Positions 1-5,170 of a stretch of DNA of 6,637 bases are shown here, in pieces. This stretch comes from Clostridium_AD sp047624165. GTDB lineage: Bacteria; Bacillota; Clostridia; Clostridiales; Clostridiaceae. The DNA lies in assembly GCA_047624165.1 (NCBI GenBank), contig JBLHPD010000246.1:1-6637 (forward strand), written 5' to 3'. Below the pieces are notes generated by a model. That model was not told the DNA's origin, did not search any database, and worked only from the letters and a program-made list of their open reading frames with translations. Each line of letters opens with the position of its first letter. Within the stretch, counting starts at the first letter, position 1. The position numbers were made by a program, and so were the translations under genes.

Positions 1-1062
1 TCTAATAGGTACCATTATAGTATTTATTCCTACTTCCTTCATAGCCAAAAATGCTGTATCTACAATATGTTTAACTGGTTCTATTTTTTCTTTCATATTA
101 AAATATTGATCTTTAACTTCTATTTCAACTGTACCTTCTCCATATTTACTGTTTAGTTTATCTGCTATATTTTTAATAAATATCTTCCTATTTTCAAAGT
201 TTTCACTATTAAAATCTCTTATAATATATTGAAGTTTTGTTTCTTCAACTTCTCCATTAAGAGAAATCAAATGGTAGAATCCTTCATAGCCTTCTGTAGT
301 TGCTGGTGTCTCATTTTGTGGCATCAAATTCACAAATTCATTTGCTATAAGAGTAGAGTGAATCATCTTTCCTTTTGCTGAGCCTGGATGAACATTTCTT
401 CCATGAATACAAATTTTTGCTCCCGCTGCATTAAAATTCTCGTATTCTAATTCCCCAATAGTCCCGCCATCCATAGTATATGCAAAATCTGCATCAAACT
501 TTTTCACATCAAAAATATCTGCACCACGCCCTACTTCCTCATCCGGTGTAAATCCAATACAAATCGTACCATGTGGAATATGGGGATTTTCTACTAAATA
601 TTCTACAGCAGCCATTATTTCCGAAATACCAGCTTTATCATCAGCTCCAAGCAGTGTAGTTCCGTCTGTAGTAATAAGAGTTTTCCCTATGTAATCTTTT
701 AATTCTGGAAAATCCTTTGGAGATAATACTATGCTATTTTCTCTATTTAAAATTATATCTTTTCCATCATAATTGTAAACAAATTTAGGCTTAACATCTT
801 TTCCTGATATATCTGGAGCCGTATCCATATGCGCTATAAACCCTATAACTGGCACCTTTTTCTCTAAGTTTGAGGGAATCGTCGCCATTACATAACCATT
901 ATCATCTACACTTGCCTGCTTAAGTCCCATACCCTTTAATTCTTTGACTAATTCATTCGCAAGTATCATTTGCCCCGTCGTGCTTGGTACCGTAGTTGAC
1001 TCCTCATTAGATTTAGTATCGTAGCTTACATATTTTAAAAATTTTTCTACAACTTTTGACAT
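1..1062 (-). CDS. pepT: Peptidase T (tripeptide aminopeptidase), C-terminus cut by window edge
   Basis: Cytosolic zinc aminopeptidase of the M20 family (M20B), which removes the N-terminal residue from tripeptides. I read 354 codons in an open frame from the ATG to base 1; the family is usually about 405-410 residues, so roughly 50 C-terminal residues lie outside the window. Visible metal and catalytic residues are the HMDTAPD motif (His78, Asp80), GADDKAG (bridging Asp141), PDEEVGRG (catalytic Glu175 and zinc ligand Glu176) and MDGG (Asp198). His223 in the NVHPG motif of the dimerisation/lid domain is also present. The sequence stops at IMVPIR, just before where the family's GGTDG stretch and last zinc-binding His are expected. 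The ATG is preceded by AAGGAG at 8-nt spacing. The gene lies 12 nt after a DUF1836 gene and is almost certainly co-transcribed with it. Identity is secure; the assignments follow known PepT family motifs. Confidence 0.96.
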   Translation of the reverse strand, partial: MSKVVEKFLKYVSYDTKSNEESTTVPSTTGQMILANELVKELKGMGLKQASVDDNGYVMATIPSNLEKKVPVIGFIAHMDTAPDISGKDVKPKFVYNYDGKDIILNRENSIVLSPKDFPELKDYIGKTLITTDGTTLLGADDKAGISEIMAAVEYLVENPHIPHGTICIGFTPDEEVGRGADIFDVKKFDADFAYTMDGGTIGELEYENFNAAGAKICIHGRNVHPGSAKGKMIHSTLIANEFVNLMPQNETPATTEGYEGFYHLISLNGEVEETKLQYIIRDFNSENFENRKIFIKNIADKLNSKYGEGTVEIEVKDQYFNMKEKIEPVKHIVDTAFLAMKEVGINTIMVPIR

Positions 1063-1070
1063 ATGCTCAT

Positions 1071-1076
1071 CTCCTT
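1071..1076 (-). promoter_or_regulatory. pepT ribosome binding site overlapping upstream stop codon
   Basis: On the minus strand AAGGAG shares its first two bases with the TAA stop of the DUF1836 gene (1075-1077) and sits 8 nt before the pepT ATG. The arrangement suggests translational coupling: ribosomes finishing the DUF1836 protein end on the pepT Shine-Dalgarno sequence. The overlap is seen directly; the coupling is inferred. Confidence 0.8.
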
Positions 1077-1665
1077 ATTTTTTCTTTAAAAAATTATCAA
1101 TTAATTTTTCTGCCATCCTCTTTTGCATATTAGCTTTATTAATGAGTAACAATATCATTAATATTAATTCTATTAACTCCCCATCTTCTCTTCCCATTTC
1201 CTTAATTTTACCTTTTATAAATTCTGTGTCTTTATCTATATCACATGCGAATTCTTGATTTTGAACTTTTTTTATGTCTACAAAATTGTTATATAAATCT
1301 TCTAGTGAAAGACTTGTATCTCCTGGAGCTTTTACATCAATAATAGAATCAAATACTGTATTAATATCACTAATTGATATTATCTGTTTCAAATTATAAA
1401 TAAGCGTCAACAGTATCATATGTTCATTGGTATATTTCTTGTTTTTTGCTGGCATTAAAACTTTACCTTTAGTATAGTTATTAATCATAGTTTTTGTAAG
1501 AATTTTATCTTCTTCATATCTTTTCAGAGTCCCAAGCTTTTCATTAAAAAAAGTTGTAACCTGATCCATATATAAATCTACGCAGGGTATCCCCATTAAA
1601 CTAATATCTTTTGTTGCTATAATCTCTTGAACTAAATTATTTAAACTTTCCTTATTATACTCCAT
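1075..1665 (-). CDS. DUF1836 family protein with MerR-like helix-turn-helix region
   Basis: A 196-residue cytosolic protein recognisable as DUF1836 from the PCVDLYMDQVTTFF stretch (about 27-40) and the EEDKILTKTMINNYTKGKV block (51-69). Residues 55-105 (LTKTMINNYTKGKVLMP, then KKYTNEHMILLTLIYNLKQ and ISISDI) have the pattern of a MerR-type winged helix-turn-helix, so a DNA-binding regulatory role is plausible. The family has no well-established general biochemical function; I recall B. subtilis YkrK, reported as a regulator of htpX, being placed in it, but cannot check this here. The C-terminal helix (163-177) is very hydrophobic and may be a dimerisation core. I chose the ATG at 1665 because GAGAGGTG lies 6 nt upstream. 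An in-frame ATG ten codons further up (1695) has no clear Shine-Dalgarno and falls inside the likely promoter. It is the first gene of a unit with pepT. Confidence 0.85.
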   Translation of the reverse strand: MEYNKESLNNLVQEIIATKDISLMGIPCVDLYMDQVTTFFNEKLGTLKRYEEDKILTKTMINNYTKGKVLMPAKNKKYTNEHMILLTLIYNLKQIISISDINTVFDSIIDVKAPGDTSLSLEDLYNNFVDIKKVQNQEFACDIDKDTEFIKGKIKEMGREDGELIELILMILLLINKANMQKRMAEKLIDNFLKKK

Positions 1666-1671
1666 TTCTTT

Positions 1672-1679
1672 CACCTCTC
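1672..1679 (-). promoter_or_regulatory. Ribosome binding site deciding the DUF1836 start
   Basis: GAGAGGTG on the minus strand, followed by AAAGAA and then ATG at 1665. It supports the 196-residue start over the longer frame beginning at 1695. Confidence 0.75.
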
Positions 1680-1683
1680 CCTC

Positions 1684-1715
1684 ATTATATAGCATAGATT
1701 ACGCATAATCTACAA
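1684..1715 (-). promoter_or_regulatory. Candidate promoter for DUF1836-pepT
   Basis: On the minus strand there is a consensus -10 TATAAT (1684-1689) and a partial -35 TTGTAG (1710-1715). The spacer is 20 nt, or 18 nt if TATATA (1686-1691) is used as the -10. A start near 1677-1678 would give a very short leader that still contains the Shine-Dalgarno sequence. A long spacer is typical of MerR-regulated promoters, which fits the product of the first gene, but the -35 is weak. This is inferred from sequence only. Confidence 0.4.
1695..1712. repeat. 18-bp inverted repeat, possible operator
   Basis: Perfect 7-bp arms TAGATTA and TAATCTA flank a 4-bp centre CGCA. The repeat lies between the -10 and -35 of the candidate DUF1836-pepT promoter and overlaps the -35. 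A MerR-like regulator binding its own promoter would sit here, so autoregulation is a reasonable guess. A second, weaker repeat (GATATT/AATATC, 1725-1740) lies 12 bp further upstream. In DNA this AT-rich, short palindromes also arise by chance. Confidence 0.4.
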
Positions 1716-1883
1716 TGAGTAATCGATATTTACTAATATCTCCTCATAATATTTTTATTATTCCTAAGCTATACAGTGCAATTTAACTACATCTTAAATT
1801 ATTGCCTAAATTCACTAAAAATATATATATTTTCAATATTGATATTTACTATTTTATATTGTATTATTGATATATACATAATC

Positions 1884-1911
1884 TAGTTTTTAAAACTACG
1901 TATAATATAAT
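1884..1911 (+). promoter_or_regulatory. Candidate hemolysin III promoter with upstream palindrome
   Basis: Two overlapping consensus -10 boxes, TATAAT at 1901-1906 and 1906-1911, face the hemolysin III gene. Immediately upstream is a perfect 15-bp inverted repeat (arms TAGTTTT and AAAACTA, 1884-1898), where the promoter spacer would be. I find no convincing -35 at 16-18 nt. The leader would be about 105 nt. The palindrome could be an operator, but A/T-rich composition makes chance occurrence possible. Confidence 0.4.
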
Positions 1912-1942
1912 TCTAACTGGCTAACATATATCTAGTTAGAAT
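1910..1942. repeat. Inverted repeat in the hemolysin III leader
   Basis: Perfect 9-bp arms ATTCTAACT (1910-1918) and AGTTAGAAT (1934-1942) are separated by 15 nt. It starts at the second -10 box and would lie at the 5' end of the transcript, either as an operator or as an early RNA hairpin. No U-tract follows, so it is not an intrinsic terminator. Confidence 0.45.
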
Positions 1943-2005
1943 CTAGTGCAAATAATCTATCTTAGATTGAAGATCCCCTTACATAATAAATTATTATATT
2001 TTTTT

Positions 2006-2012
2006 AAAGGAG
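2006..2012 (+). promoter_or_regulatory. Ribosome binding site deciding the TTG start of the hemolysin III gene
   Basis: AAAGGAG lies 8 nt before TTG at 2021. No other in-frame start has such a site: GTG 1946 has no purine-rich site in front, and GTG 2012 overlaps the Shine-Dalgarno itself. Confidence 0.8.
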
Positions 2013-2020
2013 TGAGTGAT

Positions 2021-2674
2021 TTGTTATCAAAATTTAGAGAACCTATAAGTAGCCTCACACATTTGCTTGGTGCCTTTTTATCCACAATAGGATTAATACT
2101 ACTGATTAAATATTCTTTAGATACTACCAATGTATATAACACTGTTATGCTATCAGTATTCGGGGTAAGCTCAATACTACTTTACTGTGCAAGTTCAACT
2201 TATCATAAGTCCTTATCTTCAAAAAAGACTATTAAAGTACTTAGAAGAGTAGATCATTCTATGATTTACATTCTAATTGCAGGAACATATACTCCTATCT
2301 GCTTGATTGCTTTAAAAGGCGCTATCGGAACCTTCCTTTTCTTAGGCATTTGGCTTTTAGCTCTTATAGGAATCCTTATGAAAATAGTTTGGTTTGATGC
2401 TCCTAGATGGTTATACACTGGATTTTATATTTTAATAGGTTGGCTTTCTATTTTCGCCGTTGTACCTATTATAAAAGCTGTATCCATAGGTGGTTTTATG
2501 TGGTTACTAGCTGGTGGACTCTTTTACACTGCAGGTGGTATTATATATGCCACTAAATGGCCCAAAATTAATTTAAAACTTTTTGGATTTCATGAAATAT
2601 TTCACATTTTTATTATGCTAGGTAGTCTTTGCCATTATATACTTATGTTTAAGTACATAATGTACATTAACTAA
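2021..2674 (+). CDS. Hemolysin III / TrhA family membrane protein (PAQR superfamily)
   Basis: A 217-residue integral membrane protein of the HlyIII family (Pfam HlyIII), related to eukaryotic adiponectin/progestin receptors; bacterial TrhA (YqfA) has been linked to membrane-fluidity homeostasis. Seven hydrophobic segments are visible at roughly 13-31, 40-60, 80-98, 101-123, 130-151, 156-176 and 190-212. The family's polar signature is intact: SSTYH (His62), the DHSMIYILIAGTYTP block (Asp78, His79), and HEIFH with LCHY (His191, His195, His205). In PAQR proteins such residues form a zinc site. I chose TTG 2021 because AAAGGAG precedes it; starting at GTG 1946 would add 25 residues that the family lacks. 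Actual haemolytic activity should not be assumed from the name. A thioredoxin-like gene follows after 69 nt and may be co-transcribed. Confidence 0.93.
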   Translation: MLSKFREPISSLTHLLGAFLSTIGLILLIKYSLDTTNVYNTVMLSVFGVSSILLYCASSTYHKSLSSKKTIKVLRRVDHSMIYILIAGTYTPICLIALKGAIGTFLFLGIWLLALIGILMKIVWFDAPRWLYTGFYILIGWLSIFAVVPIIKAVSIGGFMWLLAGGLFYTAGGIIYATKWPKINLKLFGFHEIFHIFIMLGSLCHYILMFKYIMYIN

Positions 2675-2676
2675 TA

Positions 2677-2711
2677 TTGCAATAGCTATTATTAAATGGT
2701 AGAATTATAAT
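2677..2711 (+). promoter_or_regulatory. Weak candidate promoter for the thioredoxin-like gene
   Basis: A consensus TATAAT at 2706-2711 lies in the gap after the hemolysin III gene. At the best spacing (17 nt) the -35 would be TAGCTA (3 of 6 matches). A better box, TTGCAA at 2677-2682, is 23 nt away, which is too far. The gene may have its own start of transcription or may simply be read through from upstream. Confidence 0.3.
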
Positions 2712-2743
2712 CAATAATTTTACTGAGAGTAGGGATGAAAATT

Positions 2744-3232
2744 ATGATAAACTTATCAAATGGAACAACTTTTGAAGAGTACTTAAAGCAATCCGAACTA
2801 AAATATGGAGATATTCAACGTGTAACCTATAACTCTACTATTTTGTCCTTAAACACTAAACAGTCTCTTCAAAATTTAACTTCAATTGTAAATGTAGCTG
2901 TTTTTTCTGAAGGATACTGTCCTGATTGCATTGTTACCTTACCCTTCATTAAGAGAATGGCAGAAGAAAACAAAAACATACATTTATATTGTTTCCCTAA
3001 AAGTGGGTATGAAAAATTTTTAGAAGAATATACAGGTGATACAAGGATTCCAACTATAATAACCTTTGATTCGGATATGAGTCCAAAGGGAGCCTATGTA
3101 GAGTTTCCAAAAAAAGTATTAGATATGATGACTCCCTTAAAAATTGAAGAAAAGAAAAATCTAGTTAATGATTATAGGCAAGGAAAATACAATCCCATTA
3201 TTGAACAAGAACTTCTAGATATAATCCTATAA
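2744..3232 (+). CDS. Thioredoxin-fold protein with CPDC active-site motif
   Basis: A 162-residue cytosolic protein with no signal peptide or membrane segment. The thioredoxin fold is supported by a beta strand (VNVAVFSEG) leading into the redox motif CPDC (residues 59-62 from this start) and by the cis-proline strand RIPTIITFD with Pro103, the usual partner of the active site. It resembles the small Thioredoxin_9-type family common in Firmicutes, probably a thiol-disulfide oxidoreductase whose substrate cannot be told from sequence. I prefer ATG 2744 because AGGG at 2731-2734 is 9 nt away; the in-frame ATG at 2735 directly abuts that site and would need the poorer GAGAG at 2725-2729. The difference is three residues. 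It follows the hemolysin III gene and ends just before a strong terminator. Confidence 0.85.
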   Translation: MINLSNGTTFEEYLKQSELKYGDIQRVTYNSTILSLNTKQSLQNLTSIVNVAVFSEGYCPDCIVTLPFIKRMAEENKNIHLYCFPKSGYEKFLEEYTGDTRIPTIITFDSDMSPKGAYVEFPKKVLDMMTPLKIEEKKNLVNDYRQGKYNPIIEQELLDIIL

Positions 3233-3233
3233 A

Positions 3234-3277
3234 AAAGAAAGTATATATTACTATGTAGTCTAATATATACTTTCTTT
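3234..3277. terminator. Bidirectional intrinsic terminator
   Basis: A perfect 17-bp stem (arms 3234-3250 and 3261-3277, outer part AAAGAAA/TTTCTTT) with a 10-nt loop. A run of A lies on the left and a T-rich tract (TTAATTTTCTT) on the right, so it can act on both strands. It sits between the convergent thioredoxin-like gene and nth, starting 2 nt after the stop of the former. The stem is long but A/T-rich. Confidence 0.85.
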
Positions 3278-3298
3278 AATTTTCTTAAAGCCTAAATT

Positions 3299-3931
3299 CT
3301 AGCTATTCCCATTTAGAAATTCACAATAAGGAGCTATAGGACACACCTCGCAATTAGGTTTCCTCGCTTTACATATTCTTCGTCCATGCCATATAATGAA
3401 GTGATGAGCATCACTCCACATTTTTTTGGGAATATTTTTCATAAGCTGCTCTTCTACCTCTTCGACGTTTTTTCCTGATGCAAGGCCAATTCTTTTTGAA
3501 ACTCTAAAAACATGAGTATCTACCGCTATAGCTGGAATACCAAATGCATTAGATAATACCACATTAGCAGTTTTTCTACCTACACCGTTAAGCTCTATTA
3601 ATTCTTCCATGGTGCTTGGTACCCGGCCTTTATGTTTTTCTAATATAAGTTTTGTAGCAGCTAAAATATTTTTACTTTTATTATTGAAAAACCCACAGCT
3701 TTTAATCTTTTCGCCTAGTTCCACCTGAGATAAAGTAATCATAGCCTCTGGTGTATTGTACTGCGTGTATAGCTTTTTTGTAACAATATTTACTCGTTCA
3801 TCTGTACATTGTGCTGATAGTATGGTAGAAACTAAAAGCTCATAATGATTGGTGAAATCCAAACCACACTTTGCTCCCGCATATGTTTCATTAAGGATTT
3901 GTAGCACTTCTTTGATGTTTTTTTTATTCAA
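3299..3931 (-). CDS. nth: Endonuclease III (DNA glycosylase/AP lyase)
   Basis: Base-excision-repair enzyme that removes oxidised pyrimidines from DNA and cleaves the resulting abasic site by beta-elimination. It is 210 residues, the normal family length. The helix-hairpin-helix is visible as LIELNGVGRKTANVVLSNAFG (111-131) with catalytic Lys120. Asp138 in the VDTHVFRV motif is the second catalytic residue. The iron-sulfur cluster ligands Cys187, Cys194, Cys197 and Cys203 follow the C-x6-C-x2-C-x5-C pattern. All these positions match the E. coli enzyme numbering as I remember it. The start is TTG at 3931, preceded by AGGTGA at 5-nt spacing; there is no better ATG nearby. It appears to be a single-gene unit between two terminators, convergent with the thioredoxin-like gene. 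Confidence 0.97.
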   Translation of the reverse strand: MNKKNIKEVLQILNETYAGAKCGLDFTNHYELLVSTILSAQCTDERVNIVTKKLYTQYNTPEAMITLSQVELGEKIKSCGFFNNKSKNILAATKLILEKHKGRVPSTMEELIELNGVGRKTANVVLSNAFGIPAIAVDTHVFRVSKRIGLASGKNVEEVEEQLMKNIPKKMWSDAHHFIIWHGRRICKARKPNCEVCPIAPYCEFLNGNS

Positions 3932-3936
3932 CTAAA

Positions 3937-3942
3937 TCACCT
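3937..3942 (-). promoter_or_regulatory. Ribosome binding site for the TTG start of nth
   Basis: AGGTGA on the minus strand is followed by TTTAG and TTG. It fixes the nth start at 3931. Confidence 0.7.
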
Positions 3943-3972
3943 ACTTTTATTGACAATCTACTTCCTAAGATT

Positions 3973-3981
3973 ATTCTATCA
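3973..3981 (-). promoter_or_regulatory. Candidate extended -10 promoter for nth
   Basis: The minus strand reads TGATAGAAT, an extended -10 (TG, one base, then TAGAAT, 5 of 6 matches to TATAAT). No good -35 is seen at 16-18 nt. It would give a leader of about 35 nt and lies downstream of the tdh terminator, so nth would be transcribed independently. Confidence 0.35.
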
Positions 3982-4020
3982 CAATATATGTTAAAATAAC
4001 CTATCAACTCAGAAATTAAT

Positions 4021-4061
4021 AAAAATACGCTACTTACCCCATAACGAGGCAAACAGCGTAT
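4021..4061 (-). terminator. Rho-independent terminator after tdh
   Basis: As minus-strand RNA, a 16-bp stem (4046-4061 pairing with 4025-4040) with a 5-nt loop (4041-4045), followed by UUUUUAUU. Four of the pairs are G-U. These would become A-C mismatches on the other strand, so the structure is built for the minus strand. It begins 7 nt after the tdh stop. Confidence 0.9.
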
Positions 4062-4068
4062 AATCTTA

Positions 4069-5028
4069 TTATTTAGCACCAATTCCTTTTGCACTTAATT
4101 TTTGGAGCATATCAGTAGTCATTTTTGCCAAATCATATTCGGCGATAAATCCCCACTCATCTTTAGCGCAACTTGAATCCATTGAATTTGGCCATGAATC
4201 AGCGATTCCTTGTCTTATTGGGTCTACATTATAATCCATTATAAAACCTGGTATATGCTTTTTAATTTCAGAAGCTATTTCTTCTGGTTCAAAACTCATA
4301 GCTGCAATATTAAATGCATTTCTGTGTATTAATTTTGATGCATCGGCTTCCAATAAATTAATTATTGCATTTATTGCATCCGGCATATACATCATATCCA
4401 TTTTTGTACCCCTCGCAATGAATGATGTGTATTTTCCTGACTTTAATGCTTCATAATATATATCAACAGCATAGTCAGTTGTTCCCCCACCTGGTAGAAC
4501 TTCATAAGAAATTAGTCCGGGGAAACGAACTCCTCTAGTATCAACTCCAAATTTCTTATTATAATAATCACATAATAATTCTCCAGCAACTTTATTTACA
4601 CCATACATAGTTGTTGGTCTTTGAATTGTATCTTGAGGAGTATTATCTTTAGGAGTAGTTGGACCAAAAGCGCCTATAGAACTTGGGGTAAAAAACTTGC
4701 ATTTCACTTCTCTAGCAACTTCTAATGCATTTACAAGTCCACCCATGTTTATATTCCAAGCGAGCAGTGGTTTTGCTTCAGCTGTTGCTGATAATAGTGC
4801 TGCTAAATGAATTAATGTATCTATTTCATATTTTTTAGCAAGGTAAATCATAGCTTTATAATCAGTTACATCCAGTAATTCAAACGGTCCTGAAGTAACT
4901 ACTGGGCTATTCTCTAGCCTTCTTAAATCTGTAGCTATTACATTCTCGCTCCCATAAATTTCTCTCATTTTCATTACTAGTTCTGAACCTATTTGTCCTA
5001 AGGCCCCTGTTACTAATATTTTTTTCAT
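4069..5028 (-). CDS. tdh: L-threonine 3-dehydrogenase, short-chain (NAD-epimerase-like) type
   Basis: Oxidises L-threonine with NAD+ to 2-amino-3-ketobutyrate in the cytosol. At 319 residues it belongs to the extended SDR/epimerase-like TDH class, not the zinc-dependent alcohol-dehydrogenase class found in E. coli. Visible features are the Rossmann loop TGALGQIG (Gly8, Gly11, Gly14), Asp34 at the end of the second strand (consistent with NAD preference), TPSSIGAFGP with Ser116/Ser117, and the catalytic YGVNK (Tyr142, Lys146). The FPGLISYEVLPGGGTTDYAV region (169-188) is characteristic of this TDH class. The ATG is preceded by GGAGGG at 6-nt spacing. It lies 142 nt downstream of kbl in the same direction, and the pair forms the threonine-to-glycine pathway. 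A strong terminator follows. Confidence 0.95.
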   Translation of the reverse strand: MKKILVTGALGQIGSELVMKMREIYGSENVIATDLRRLENSPVVTSGPFELLDVTDYKAMIYLAKKYEIDTLIHLAALLSATAEAKPLLAWNINMGGLVNALEVAREVKCKFFTPSSIGAFGPTTPKDNTPQDTIQRPTTMYGVNKVAGELLCDYYNKKFGVDTRGVRFPGLISYEVLPGGGTTDYAVDIYYEALKSGKYTSFIARGTKMDMMYMPDAINAIINLLEADASKLIHRNAFNIAAMSFEPEEIASEIKKHIPGFIMDYNVDPIRQGIADSWPNSMDSSCAKDEWGFIAEYDLAKMTTDMLQKLSAKGIGAK

Positions 5029-5086
5029 TGTGTACCCTCCAAATTTAAATAAATAACGTAAAATATTATAAATATCTTAATATTAT

Positions 5087-5121
5087 TTAGTACAACACAT
5101 ATTTATTACGTGTTGTACTAA
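5087..5121. repeat. Inverted repeat between kbl and tdh
   Basis: Perfect 12-bp arms, TTAGTACAACAC (5087-5098) and GTGTTGTACTAA (5110-5121), separated by 11 nt. On the minus strand the stem is followed by AUAAUAUUAAG rather than a run of U, so it is not a standard terminator. It may be an intercistronic RNA hairpin that protects or tunes the two halves of the operon message. Alternatively it may be a protein-binding site, since the arm centres are 23 bp apart, about two helical turns. The surrounding 5041-5170 is otherwise A/T-rich with no gene. Confidence 0.7.
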
Positions 5122-5170
5122 TATTAAATATATTTTTTATATACATCTTTATTCTATGATACCCATATTT

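Larger units (their letters stand above)
1696..2020. other. AT-rich divergent intergenic region
   Basis: About 325 bp between the divergent DUF1836 and hemolysin III genes. I find no credible small gene: the frame open on the plus strand from GTG 1946 has no ribosome binding site and is just upstream extension of the hemolysin III frame. The region holds inverted repeats at 1695-1712, 1725-1740, 1884-1898, 1910-1942 and 1983-1997. It also holds tandem TATAAT boxes on the plus strand at 1901-1911 and the candidate minus-strand promoter at 1684-1715. The stretch 1741-1870 is almost pure A/T and I see nothing definite in it. Confidence 0.6.

Noticed and set aside
1741..1900. Repeated A/T-rich stretches considered as a replication or plasmid origin or iteron array
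   Set aside because: No regular repeat unit, DnaA-box cluster or replication gene is present; it looks like ordinary A/T-rich intergenic DNA.
1957..2142. Minus-strand open frame of 61 codons opposite the start of the hemolysin III gene
   Set aside because: It lies antisense to a well-supported membrane protein gene, has no ribosome binding site and no recognisable protein features.
3234..3277. Long perfect inverted repeat considered as a mobile-element or attachment-site remnant
   Set aside because: Its position between two convergent stop codons, with A and T tracts on the two sides, is fully explained by a bidirectional terminator, and there are no target-site duplications or transposase.
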